A stretch of 64,000 nt of DNA. Source: Staphylococcus haemolyticus (lineage in GTDB: Bacteria; Bacillota; Bacilli; Staphylococcales; Staphylococcaceae). How positions within the stretch are numbered: the stretch's first letter is position 1; every line of letters begins with the position of its first letter. The position numbers and the translations under genes were made by a program. The notes under the pieces were generated by a model, which did not search any database, had not been told where the DNA came from, and worked only from the letters and a program-made list of their open reading frames with translations. The stretch spans positions 2,170,001-2,234,000 of the forward strand of contig NZ_CP035291.1 of the NCBI RefSeq assembly GCF_006094395.1. The letters are read 5' to 3'. Shown piece after piece: positions 1-9,617 of the stretch.

Positions 1-191
1 TAACGAATTGATTCTAACATCATTTTACGTTGTTCATAATCATAATATGACTTTTTATTCTTAATTTGATTGAATTCATCTGAAGATAAAGCAACAATTA
101 AATAATCGCCCATTTCACGCGCTCTTCTTAGTAATTCAATATGACCATAGTGTAATAAGTCATAAGTACCATAAGTAATAACTCTTCTCAT
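1..191 (-). CDS. tagD: Glycerol-3-phosphate cytidylyltransferase TagD (partial)
   Basis: This is the N-terminal 63 codons of a cytidylyltransferase that makes CDP-glycerol, the building block of the teichoic acid linkage unit and polymer. The nucleotidyl-transfer motif HYGH is at residues 14-17, inside [10 protein letters not shown]. The start ATG at 191-189 has a GGAG ribosome site about 9 bases upstream. The family is about 130 aa long, so roughly the second half lies outside the window at lower coordinates. It follows tagX in the same direction, as in the S. aureus tar cluster, where it is called tarD. Confidence 0.93.
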   Translation of the reverse strand, partial: MRRVITYGTYDLLHYGHIELLRRAREMGDYLIVALSSDEFNQIKNKKSYYDYEQRKMMLESIR

Positions 192-289
192 AAACGCTAT
201 CTCCTTAACATAGTTTTTAACATTTTTTCATAATCTTAATTTAGCATAAATAAAATTTACATACCATTAATTTTATAAGTTATACTACA

Positions 290-1354
290 CTATCTCTTTA
301 AAGTACGCTTAACTAACTGTTTACTGCTAAATGCAAATTTTTTGGGCATAACTTGTGCTTGAAAACGAAAGTATCCTGGTCTTCCAATACCAACATCGAT
401 AAGCGTTTGACGCCACTTCTCGTAAGTGTCACGTGTCCAATTTTTTGCACCTTGCTCAACTGCTTGAATGATTCTAAACAACGCATCGCCTGAGTAGTTC
501 GTATGTTGCATATCTTTAATGTAATGCGTGACCTTATCAATAAATTCAGGTGTAACTTTACTACATTTTAATAAATAAGATTGAATAAGATAACTAACAA
601 TTAAATCATCCATTCGATAACTATAGTATGCTTTCTCATTTGTTAAAAGTAGCATTTCCATGACGCGCTGACGTACTCGTCGAGCATCTTCAATATAAGA
701 TATAAATGTATCAGCTCGTTTATCTGTGATTGAACCTTCTTGCTCATTATAGCCATATATAATGAGTGGTAGTAATTGGATATCGCGTGCTGTTAAATAA
801 GCTCGTGTGACAAAGGTATGCTCTTCACAAAACACAACGTCTTCATCAAAACGTAATGCACTAAATTTAGAATTAAATAATTTTCCACCAGGCCCAATAG
901 ATTGTAAAATTTCAGGCGCTTCAGCTAAAGATACTAGTGATTCACGATTTATTTCCTCATGGGTCGGTATAATTTTCCAATCTCCTTGGACACCTCTACC
1001 AATTTGACCAATGACGATATCAACCTCTTGATTACGTTCATAGTAATCTATCATCTTATCTAGTCTACCCGGTAAAAATTGATCATCTGCATCTAAAAAC
1101 ATAAATGCTTCAACATCATCAGACATTGCAGCTAATCCAAAATTTCTACTTGCTGCTGCACCTTGATTATCTTGATTGTAAATCATGATATTTTTAACTT
1201 CTTTTTGTAATTGAGTGAGCTCATGTCTTGAATGGTCTGTAGAACCATCATTTACGCAAATGATTTCAACCTCATGTGTTGTATCGATAGATTTGATTGC
1301 TCTACGTATTGTCTTTTCTGCATTATATACAGGTATTATGATAGCTATTTTCAT
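290..1354 (-). CDS. tagX: Family 2 glycosyltransferase TagX, teichoic acid cluster
   Basis: This 354-aa cytoplasmic GT-A glycosyltransferase begins with the GT2 nucleotide-sugar motif IIPVYNAEKTI near residue 6. It also has VNDGSTD near residue 34 and the metal-binding FLDADD near residue 87. Length and position between tagB and tagD match S. aureus TagX (TarX), whose exact substrate is not settled. Its ATG overlaps the tagB stop by 4 bases (ATGA), which implies translational coupling. The GT2 call is seen in the sequence. The teichoic acid role rests on genomic context. Confidence 0.88.
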   Translation of the reverse strand: MKIAIIIPVYNAEKTIRRAIKSIDTTHEVEIICVNDGSTDHSRHELTQLQKEVKNIMIYNQDNQGAAASRNFGLAAMSDDVEAFMFLDADDQFLPGRLDKMIDYYERNQEVDIVIGQIGRGVQGDWKIIPTHEEINRESLVSLAEAPEILQSIGPGGKLFNSKFSALRFDEDVVFCEEHTFVTRAYLTARDIQLLPLIIYGYNEQEGSITDKRADTFISYIEDARRVRQRVMEMLLLTNEKAYYSYRMDDLIVSYLIQSYLLKCSKVTPEFIDKVTHYIKDMQHTNYSGDALFRIIQAVEQGAKNWTRDTYEKWRQTLIDVGIGRPGYFRFQAQVMPKKFAFSSKQLVKRTLKR

Positions 1355-2439
1355 CTTTTCACCATCTTTTCAATAAATTCTGTAACGCGTCGAACACTAT
1401 CTTCACGATTATACTTATGCCAATTTTTAAATAAAGGTTTGAACAAGGCAATATCATTTCTTATTTTTAAAATTAATTCTTCTTCTGTTGTTACTTTATA
1501 TTGTTGTGGAATTGCTTTATAAAATTGGTTTAAGCCACGAATTTTATCATATTTATGCTCGTCGTACACATAAAATAATGTTGGTTTGTCTAATAAACTC
1601 GCCTCAATAGGTAATGAACTATAGTCACTAATAATCACATCCGCCATAATCATCAATTCTTGTGTAGTGGCTATAGATTGACTTTTTGAAATAGATGGAT
1701 GTAATTGATTAATCAATGTGTACTCGGGTAGCGCTTCTTCAAAGCGAGCAACATCTATTTGTCTATTATTTTCAGAACCTTCACGATAAGTGGGAACATA
1801 GACCACCAATTTTTTATGAATATTATAATGCTTTTTCAAACGTTCTTGCTCGGCCTTAAGATTGAATTTTAAATATTGTGATAGACGTGGTAAACCGAGT
1901 GGCAATAATTGATCTTCAGTAGCTTCAAATGACTCTTTAAAACATGTCCCCATCTCTTTACCACCAATAATATAAAAATCAGTCGCTTGATACACGCGTT
2001 GATATTGTCTAACCATGGTTACATTATTCAAATCAACTTGATGATCAGTCAGCCCAAAATTTTTCAGTGCGCCAGATGCATGCCACGTTTGAATAATCGT
2101 TTGTGCTTTCTTCTTAGTATAACCACCTAGCATTAAATAATACGTATCGATTAAAATGACTTTCGAACTACTTAATGCTTTTATATGTTTGACGATATAT
2201 TTGTTTCCTGCTGGTATAAAATTTATGTTGTTAAGATGTTCCAACCTATATTGTTCTTCAAATTTTGCAATTACAGTTATTTTGTAACCTTTATTGTCTA
2301 ATTCATTAATAATCGGCATGACATCCTCAGGAAATGTCATGAGTACCGTAATTTGCTTTTTATCAACTTGTCTCCTTTTGTAAATAAAATTCAATAACGT
2401 AATCATCAACATATATACTTTTTTAATAATTAGTCGCAT
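1351..2439 (-). CDS. tagB: Teichoic acid glycerophosphate primase TagB
   Basis: TagB adds the first glycerol-phosphate from CDP-glycerol to the ManNAc-GlcNAc-PP-undecaprenol linkage unit at the inner membrane face. The C-terminal glycerophosphotransferase domain shows QTWHASGALKNFG and DYSSLPIEASLL, the latter being the conserved D-Y-S-S patch. The N terminus is a short hydrophobic membrane-associating segment. The longest open frame starts at 2481, but GAGGGG lies 7 bases before the ATG at 2439, giving 362 aa, close to S. aureus TarB. It is cotranscribed with tagX through a 4-base overlap. Confidence 0.92.
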   Translation of the reverse strand: MRLIIKKVYMLMITLLNFIYKRRQVDKKQITVLMTFPEDVMPIINELDNKGYKITVIAKFEEQYRLEHLNNINFIPAGNKYIVKHIKALSSSKVILIDTYYLMLGGYTKKKAQTIIQTWHASGALKNFGLTDHQVDLNNVTMVRQYQRVYQATDFYIIGGKEMGTCFKESFEATEDQLLPLGLPRLSQYLKFNLKAEQERLKKHYNIHKKLVVYVPTYREGSENNRQIDVARFEEALPEYTLINQLHPSISKSQSIATTQELMIMADVIISDYSSLPIEASLLDKPTLFYVYDEHKYDKIRGLNQFYKAIPQQYKVTTEEELILKIRNDIALFKPLFKNWHKYNREDSVRRVTEFIEKMVKR

Positions 2440-2548
2440 ACATTTACCCCTCATATTTTCATTATAAAAATTATAAATCAAAAATTGTCATTATGCTGTA
2501 TACACAAAATCCTTGATAAACGCATCAACATTTATCAAGGACTTTAAA

Positions 2549-3361
2549 TTATAAGAAATCTGCGAAATGATCGCGATATCTTCGATGTAAAATTGAACCT
2601 AGCACAAAGAAAATTAAAATAACTATCACATTATATAATAATAATTTCCAATGTTCTATAAAGTACCATTCGTGGAATAAAATCGCTGCACGATATGATT
2701 CAGCCAAGAAATAAACTGGATTAAATTTAATAATTTCACCAATTGTTCCACCAATACCTGAATCTTTAGGTACCCATAGAATTGGAGACATATAGAATAA
2801 AATTCTTAATAAAGCCTGCATGATCATTTGTGTATCCCGTACAATAATGCCGAGTGTCGACGTAAATAATGCAACAGATGCTGTAAAGAAAAATGTCATT
2901 GGTACATAAATTAATAATTGTACAATATGAATTGAGGGGAAAATACCATTAACGATACAAATTCCTATAATAATTAACAATAAACCTATATGACCATAAA
3001 AACGACTGGTTACAGTGTAAGTTGGTATGATAGAGAGTGGGAAATTCATCTTCGCCACTTGATTAAACTTCATAGATACTGATTTAGTACCTTCAAGGAT
3101 ACCTTGGTTTACGAAGAACCACATACTAATCCCTACAAGTAGCCAATAAATAAAAGGTATGCCATGAATAGGTTGGTTACTTCTAATCCCCATACCAAAT
3201 ACAAACCAGTAAACCATGATTTGTAATGCTGGATTCAGTAATTCCCATGCTACACCAAGATAGTTATTCGTATTCGTTATTTTAATTTGGAATTGTGCAA
3301 GTCTTTGCACTAAGTAAAAATTCTTAATATGTTCTTTAAAAACAGATCCTACTGCCGACAT
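2549..3361 (-). CDS. tagG: Teichoic acid ABC exporter permease TagG
   Basis: This is an ABC-2 type membrane subunit with about six hydrophobic segments. With TagH it flips the finished undecaprenyl-linked wall teichoic acid polymer outward. The conserved amphipathic N terminus (VFKEHIKNFYLVQRLAQFQ) and the AESYRAAILFHEWYF segment are characteristic. I chose the ATG at 3361 (270 aa), the S. aureus TarG length. The frame is open up to a TTG at 3382, so a 7-residue longer form is possible, and neither start has a strong ribosome site. It is divergent from tagH and about 110 bases upstream of tagB. Confidence 0.92.
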   Translation of the reverse strand: MSAVGSVFKEHIKNFYLVQRLAQFQIKITNTNNYLGVAWELLNPALQIMVYWFVFGMGIRSNQPIHGIPFIYWLLVGISMWFFVNQGILEGTKSVSMKFNQVAKMNFPLSIIPTYTVTSRFYGHIGLLLIIIGICIVNGIFPSIHIVQLLIYVPMTFFFTASVALFTSTLGIIVRDTQMIMQALLRILFYMSPILWVPKDSGIGGTIGEIIKFNPVYFLAESYRAAILFHEWYFIEHWKLLLYNVIVILIFFVLGSILHRRYRDHFADFL

Positions 3362-4482
<1,121 letters not shown>

Positions 4483-4504
4483 CGATAATCAAGATAAAAA
4501 TTTA

Positions 4505-4540
4505 AAGGCGGATTCAGTCCTCTCGACTTGAATCCGCCTT
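4505..4540. terminator. Bidirectional terminator between tagH and tagA
   Basis: Arms AAGGCGGATTCA (4505-4516) and TGAATCCGCCTT (4529-4540) are perfectly complementary around a 12-base loop. The hairpin lies between two convergent genes, so it can end both transcripts. Confidence 0.8.
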
Positions 4541-4576
4541 CTCCATATTTAAAATAATTAGTATCAGAATAGATAC

Positions 4577-5341
4577 TTATTTTTTCTTTTTCATTTTTCG
4601 TTGTACTTTAAAAACTTTAAACATAAACTTAGGAATGCTACGCATACGTCCAATACGTTTCCAATCGATTAATAAACGATATACCCATTCAATATTTAAT
4701 TTAATAAATAGTTTAGGTGCGCGTTTTTTTGTGCCACTATATATTTCAAATGAGCCGCCCACACCCATCATTACAGTTCTTTTAAAGGTGTGTCGATGTT
4801 TTTGAATCCACTCTTCTTGTTTAGGGAAACCCATCCCTACAAATATATAATCAGGATCAAAACGTTTTATGCGCTTGATTACCGTCTCATCATTTAAATC
4901 TATATAACCATGATGGTAATCGAATTGCGCCTGAGGGTATTTGTGTTGTAAATTTTTATGTGCTAGTGTGACTACTTCATTTTTGGCACCAAGTAAATAT
5001 ACTTTTTGATAATTTGTATGGGCAATCTTTAAACAATGTTCCATTAATTCAATGCCAGGCACACGTCGTTTTAACGGTGTTCCCAAACGATTTGATGCTT
5101 TAATAACACCTGTGCCATCCGGGACAACAAAATCCGCACTATTAATTAACTGTTTATAAGTACTATGCTCTGACGCATAATCAACGATTTCTGGATTAGC
5201 TGTCACGATAAACAAATTATCCTCAGTCTCTTGTGTGAAAAATGTTTTGACATGTTCAATCATATCTAACATGGTTACATTATTAAATTGAACACCTAAA
5301 ATATCCACTTTAGTCGCTGTTGTCTCTTTTTGATCATGCAT
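4577..5341 (-). CDS. tagA: ManNAc transferase TagA, wall teichoic acid linkage unit
   Basis: This GT26-family (WecG/TagA) enzyme transfers ManNAc from UDP-ManNAc onto GlcNAc-PP-undecaprenol, the first committed step of wall teichoic acid synthesis. Family motifs are DYIFVGMGFPKQEEWIQKH and GVGGSFEIYSGTKKRAP in the C-terminal half, plus FVVPDGTGVIKA in the N-terminal half. The length of 254 aa and a basic C terminus (KVQRKMKKKK) for membrane contact fit S. aureus TarA. AAGGAG precedes the ATG. It is transcribed away from the M50 protease gene. Confidence 0.94.
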   Translation of the reverse strand: MHDQKETTATKVDILGVQFNNVTMLDMIEHVKTFFTQETEDNLFIVTANPEIVDYASEHSTYKQLINSADFVVPDGTGVIKASNRLGTPLKRRVPGIELMEHCLKIAHTNYQKVYLLGAKNEVVTLAHKNLQHKYPQAQFDYHHGYIDLNDETVIKRIKRFDPDYIFVGMGFPKQEEWIQKHRHTFKRTVMMGVGGSFEIYSGTKKRAPKLFIKLNIEWVYRLLIDWKRIGRMRSIPKFMFKVFKVQRKMKKKK

Positions 5342-5561
5342 TTAAGTAATCTCCTTACTGTCTAAACAATTTTCATATGCATATATTATATGAAAATAGA
5401 ATCATAATAAATAACTATGTAGTTGTCTAAATATATTTTCAAATGATTTATCTTCTTTTTTTAAAGTTCTCTCATTAAAAGATACATCTAAAGTCTAAAC
5501 GCTAAATCATCAAATTTACTTTATAATAAATACTATAATCTTACACTCGACGAGGTCAACT

Positions 5562-6305
5562 ATGGTCTATTTAGAAAACTTTTTTACTACAACTATTAAT
5601 TTAAATATATATTTAATCTGTATTATAGCAATTATCTATATTATGATTCATCAAAATAGACATCGTCAATTCAATCAATATTTAGATGTTTATTTAAACT
5701 ATATTCCTGTACTTACACATGAATTCGGTCATGTATTATTCAATAAAATCAGTGGTGGACGCGCAAAAGATTTAGTCATCGTCACACGGCCTTCGGAACG
5801 ACTTCAAACGATGCAACAAGGCTATGCTATTACCCAATCCAAGGGGCTCATTGGACAATTCATTACAACTCTAGGTGGCTATATTATGCCTCCATTAATT
5901 CTTTTAATTGGTCTAAGTGCTGCGTATTATGGTCACCCTAGTTTGTTCTTAAGCGCTTATATCATCATTTTCATTTATTTTTTAATACTTACATCACGCA
6001 AACTATCACCTATCATTGTACTAATTTTATTTATTGCACTTCTATACTTCTTAGTACAACATGATAATCAATTATTATTTTATTATCTAGTCACATTTAT
6101 TTATCACCTTATACTAGGTGTCTTATTAGGTGAGGTTTTACAATCAAGTTGGACGATATTCAAACTGACTTTTCAGCGACCAATTCCAAGTTGGGATGGA
6201 CGCACATTGACAGAACTTACACGCATACCAACTTTCTTATTCAGTACATTATGGATAGCGATTAACATATTTACGATATACTTAATGCTTATCTTTACAA
6301 TTTAA
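5562..6305 (+). CDS. M50-family (site-2-protease-like) membrane metalloprotease
   Basis: This 247-aa integral membrane protein has six or so hydrophobic segments. The zinc motif HEFGH is at residues 53-57, in a sequence reading VLTHEFGHVLFNKISGGRA, which is the M50 peptidase pattern. A later LGEVLQSSW segment could supply the third ligand, but the usual NxxPxxxLDG motif is not obvious, so activity is unproven. The gene is monocistronic, with GAGG before the ATG and a strong terminator right after. The S. aureus tar-mntR interval holds a comparable hypothetical membrane protein. Its substrate is unknown. Confidence 0.7.
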   Translation: MVYLENFFTTTINLNIYLICIIAIIYIMIHQNRHRQFNQYLDVYLNYIPVLTHEFGHVLFNKISGGRAKDLVIVTRPSERLQTMQQGYAITQSKGLIGQFITTLGGYIMPPLILLIGLSAAYYGHPSLFLSAYIIIFIYFLILTSRKLSPIIVLILFIALLYFLVQHDNQLLFYYLVTFIYHLILGVLLGEVLQSSWTIFKLTFQRPIPSWDGRTLTELTRIPTFLFSTLWIAINIFTIYLMLIFTI

Positions 6306-6318
6306 TAAATTCATTCAA

Positions 6319-6365
6319 AAAATCTCCAATAAAAAGGTATTATTGAACTCTTTATTGGAGATTTT
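6319..6365. terminator. Bidirectional terminator, M50 gene / mntR
   Basis: A perfect 15-bp stem, AAAATCTCCAATAAA (6319-6333) with TTTATTGGAGATTTT (6351-6365), has A- and T-rich flanks on both sides and lies between convergent genes. Confidence 0.85.
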
Positions 6366-6375
6366 ATTATCTGAT

Positions 6376-7023
6376 TTAAACATGCTCTGCAAAAATATTC
6401 ATTGCATTATCATAACTTAGTATCGTTACAATATCATTTCGTTTCAAAATCATTACTTTATTTGTTTCATCTTTAGTTACGATCTCAACATCATTTCCAA
6501 TTGAAATATTTTTGCTAGAAAGGTATACCAGAAGTTCGGTCTTATCACGTACTCGCTTAATCGTCACTTTATCACCAGGTTCAAATTCTAATAAAGATAC
6601 CGTGAATTTCTCTTCAAAATGCTGATTTCTAGGGATAATACCACCGTGTGGACATGTTTCAGGATAATCAAGTATCTTATCCAAGCGTTCTACAAATAAA
6701 TCTGAAATGCGATGTTCCAAAATTTCCGCTTCTTGATGGACTTCTTCCCAATTATATTGTAAAACTTCTATTAAAAATAACTCCAACAGGCGGTGACGCT
6801 TAATGATATCCAACGTATGTTTCAAGCCCTCATCTGAGAGTTTCACACCTTTATAGTGTTTCGTTTCAACATAACCAACCTTTTCCAAGCGTCCAACCAT
6901 TTCACTAACTGAAGGAGGTTTTATATTTAAGTACTGAGATAACTTTTTATTTGAGACAAAGGATGTATCTCCTTCATTGGCTAATATTGCTTTTAGATAA
7001 TCCTCTTTTTCTTCAGTTAACAT
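6376..7023 (-). CDS. mntR: Manganese-dependent repressor MntR (SirR, DtxR family)
   Basis: MntR is a metal-activated dimeric repressor of Mn(II) uptake genes. The N-terminal winged helix (about residues 20-55, KLSQYLNIKPPSVSEMVGRLEKVGYV) and the metal-binding/dimer domain (IIKRHRLLELFLIEVL, EAEILEHRIS, CPHGGIIP) are typical DtxR features. A C-terminal SH3-like/FeoA domain follows from about residue 145. I chose the second of two adjacent ATGs, giving 215 aa, close to the S. aureus protein. Oddly, no mntABC transporter genes are adjacent. The neighbour upstream on the same strand is a Na+/H+ antiporter. Confidence 0.92.
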   Translation of the reverse strand: MLTEEKEDYLKAILANEGDTSFVSNKKLSQYLNIKPPSVSEMVGRLEKVGYVETKHYKGVKLSDEGLKHTLDIIKRHRLLELFLIEVLQYNWEEVHQEAEILEHRISDLFVERLDKILDYPETCPHGGIIPRNQHFEEKFTVSLLEFEPGDKVTIKRVRDKTELLVYLSSKNISIGNDVEIVTKDETNKVMILKRNDIVTILSYDNAMNIFAEHV

Positions 7024-7111
7024 CATTTCACCTCACCCATACATTCACTTTATTGTATCATGAATTGATAACGAATGTTATTCACCTTATTTAAACAAAC
7101 CGTACCTTAAT

Positions 7112-7163
7112 AAAAAAAGAGAGGATAGGATAGAATTCCATTTGAATTCATTATCCATACCTC
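7112..7163 (-). terminator. Terminator downstream of CPA1 antiporter gene
   Basis: On the minus strand an imperfect hairpin (arms at 7144-7163 and 7121-7138, with GAATTC at the loop ends) is followed by a run of seven T. This separates antiporter transcription from mntR. Confidence 0.65.
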
Positions 7164-7195
7164 ACTCTATTATATCTTCATTCATATTTATTATG

Positions 7196-9238
7196 TTAAT
7201 CAGTTAAGCTATCAACGATAACCATTTCATCATAGTTTATCGCTTCTCTTAATTTCAATGCCGTACTTTCAGTAATCTCACCATCGTCAGTTAAACTAGA
7301 TAAAACACGGCGTTGTTCTCTTAAAGCATTTAATTTTATCTTCGTAATTGAATCTTCGGCTCGCGTATTAAAGAAATTAGATGGCGATAAGTTATCTATT
7401 CTCATAAGATAACCGTCACAAATCATACCAACTTCTAATTTGTTATCTTCATTCGCTTCATCTACAAGACGACTCACAACATTATAATGAACAATCTTAT
7501 TGATTTTAGAAAGTTCCATTAAGTTATCAGTAACACTTAATGATGATGCCGCATTGGTACGTGTACGTATACGACGTTTTAATAGTACAGCTCTCGCACC
7601 AACAATCATACGACGTATCAATGACGCTTGACGATACACTTGTGTACGTTCTGCATAACGCATGTAGTTTTCTAATACACTCGCAGTTATTTCACCATCA
7701 TCGGCAAGTCGTTCTAGTGTTTTCGTTTCAACCTTAAATGCTAAACTCTGTAATCTTTCGAGTTCTTTTGAGTTCTCATCATCCTTTTCAACAGATTTCA
7801 AGAACGTTAATTTATCGTGATATTCTTTAATGACATTACCATAACGATAACTTGTTTCAAATGATGAATGATGATTCAAGTAATCTATGACATGTTCAAG
7901 AATATATATTCTAGCTTCTTTAAAATTCATACTTCCAATCTTAGCCTTAGGTGCACTAGATGTTACAAACGGCAATACAACTTGTGCAATCACAAGACTT
8001 ATAATAACCATACCTGATGAAATAAATAGTAAATCATTACGATATGTAAACGCATGATGATCTGCTAAAAAGTATGGTAATGTTAATGCGATTGCTAACG
8101 AAATAGTTCCGTGCACGCCACATAGTGTCATGATAAGCGCATACATGCTTCGTTTAGGTGGTTTCTCTTTCTTCTTGTCCTCCCCTTCTTCATTCATTAA
8201 TTTTTGGAAAGGACTGACAGATAAATAGAATAGAGGATAGAGCACATACACCCATATAAATCTAAATAAGTATACCGCTAACGCAACGAGTGCTGTTATC
8301 ACAACTAAGAACAATAAATTGTGTGGTTCAGTTTTTACAATATTTCCAATTACTTCTGGAACTAAAAATCCTAATATTGAAAAAACAAAACCATTCAATG
8401 CATATCCTAGAATGTTCCAAGTGTGATTGTAACTCATTTGAAGTCGAGTACGTGTTTGAGCGATACGATCACGTTCAAAACCATGAACTAAACCTGCTAC
8501 AACGGCAGCAATAATACCTGACGCATGAAACATTTCAGCAACAAGATACGTAACAAATGGCGTTAATAGTTGTAAAAAAGTAAACATATTAATATTTTCT
8601 ATGCCACGTCTTGTAAGTGTTAAACGGAATCTAACAAGCGCGATACCAATAAGTAAACCAATAATCGCACCACCGATTGACGCGATTAGAAATTGTTGCA
8701 CCGCTTCAAATAGTGAGAATGAACCAGTAATTAAAACACCTACCGCTATTTTGAATGAGATGATACCTGCTGCATCATTAAGTAACGATTCACCTTCAAG
8801 AATAGTCATAGCACCTTTAGGTAAAACCTTACCTTTTGTAATAGCTTGCACTGCCACAGCATCAGTTGGACATAATATTGCGGCTACGGCAAAAGCTGCA
8901 CCAATAGGAAGTGTCGGCCAAATCCAATGAATAAATAGACCTACACCAATAACAGTTGTAATAACAAGTCCTAAGGCCATTAACATCACTGGTTTAATAT
9001 AACGACGTAAATGAGCTCTCGAAACGTTAACACCTTCCACAAAAAGTAACGGTGCAATCGTTGCTACCATAAAGAGTTCCGAATCGAAGTTAAATTCTAC
9101 AGGTACTGGCGTTAAAAAGAGGAGCATTCCTAAAGCAATTTGAATGAATGCCAGAGGCACTTTGGGTAAAAAAGTATGAACAAAGGAGCTTACAATAACT
9201 ACGGCTAGAAATATGAGAATCGTTTCAAATATTTCCAA
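7196..9238 (-). CDS. CPA1-family Na+/H+ antiporter with C-terminal regulatory domain
   Basis: This 680-aa monovalent cation/proton antiporter has about 12 membrane segments in residues 1-430. The transport-site motifs are CPTDAVAVQAITKG near 123 and LEGESLLNDAAGI near 147, where the N-D pair marks electroneutral CPA1 exchangers. The remaining 250 residues are soluble and rich in charged helices, consistent with the regulatory domain of NhaG/NhaP-type proteins. In S. aureus a similar gene (CPA1-2) lies between mnhG2 and mntC, so this is probably its orthologue. Here it is separated from mnh2 by the genes at 9.6-12 kb. Confidence 0.88.
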   Translation of the reverse strand: MEIFETILIFLAVVIVSSFVHTFLPKVPLAFIQIALGMLLFLTPVPVEFNFDSELFMVATIAPLLFVEGVNVSRAHLRRYIKPVMLMALGLVITTVIGVGLFIHWIWPTLPIGAAFAVAAILCPTDAVAVQAITKGKVLPKGAMTILEGESLLNDAAGIISFKIAVGVLITGSFSLFEAVQQFLIASIGGAIIGLLIGIALVRFRLTLTRRGIENINMFTFLQLLTPFVTYLVAEMFHASGIIAAVVAGLVHGFERDRIAQTRTRLQMSYNHTWNILGYALNGFVFSILGFLVPEVIGNIVKTEPHNLLFLVVITALVALAVYLFRFIWVYVLYPLFYLSVSPFQKLMNEEGEDKKKEKPPKRSMYALIMTLCGVHGTISLAIALTLPYFLADHHAFTYRNDLLFISSGMVIISLVIAQVVLPFVTSSAPKAKIGSMNFKEARIYILEHVIDYLNHHSSFETSYRYGNVIKEYHDKLTFLKSVEKDDENSKELERLQSLAFKVETKTLERLADDGEITASVLENYMRYAERTQVYRQASLIRRMIVGARAVLLKRRIRTRTNAASSLSVTDNLMELSKINKIVHYNVVSRLVDEANEDNKLEVGMICDGYLMRIDNLSPSNFFNTRAEDSITKIKLNALREQRRVLSSLTDDGEITESTALKLREAINYDEMVIVDSLTD

Positions 9239-9617
9239 ACTTCCACCCCATTTTATACTTCATATTTAATTGGAGAAATAAGACTTGCCTAATATAAAAA
9301 TAAGTTTGATGTCTATTTATATCCTGATAAAATACATCTTAAACTCACAATCGGTTAATTATAATTTTACCATTAAAGTTACAATGAATTAACTAACTTG
9401 CATTCATTTCTAAACCATTTTAATTAAATTGAAGCCGTTGTAACCTATTTCCAAACCATACATACATTTCATTCCCTATTACAATAAAATTCAGTAATGG
9501 TTTGAAATAGCGGTCCTTCCTCTTCTTTTATAAACGGAAGATTAATTTAGTTGACGTATTTTTAATCTTTACTAAAATTTTAACCGTATAAAAATTTCTA
9601 TTTTAAGGAGTTAAATC
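9239..9617. other. Divergent intergenic region with a spaced inverted repeat
   Basis: This 379-base gap lies between the antiporter (minus) and the M20 peptidase (plus). It contains an imperfect inverted repeat, CTATTTCCAAACCAT near 9447-9461 and ATGGTTTGAAATAG near 9498-9511, separated by about 36 bases. A related half-site, CTAAACCAT, lies near 9411-9419. No riboswitch fold or small ORF with a ribosome site was seen. The repeat could be an operator or a looped binding site, but the binding protein is unknown. Confidence 0.4.

Noticed and set aside
8601-8930. 109-aa open frame on the plus strand
   Set aside because: Antisense to the transmembrane part of the CPA1 antiporter, with no ribosome site.
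9239-9617. Lysine riboswitch before the dapE-like gene
   Set aside because: The conserved L-box core and terminator are not present. Only a spaced inverted repeat was found.
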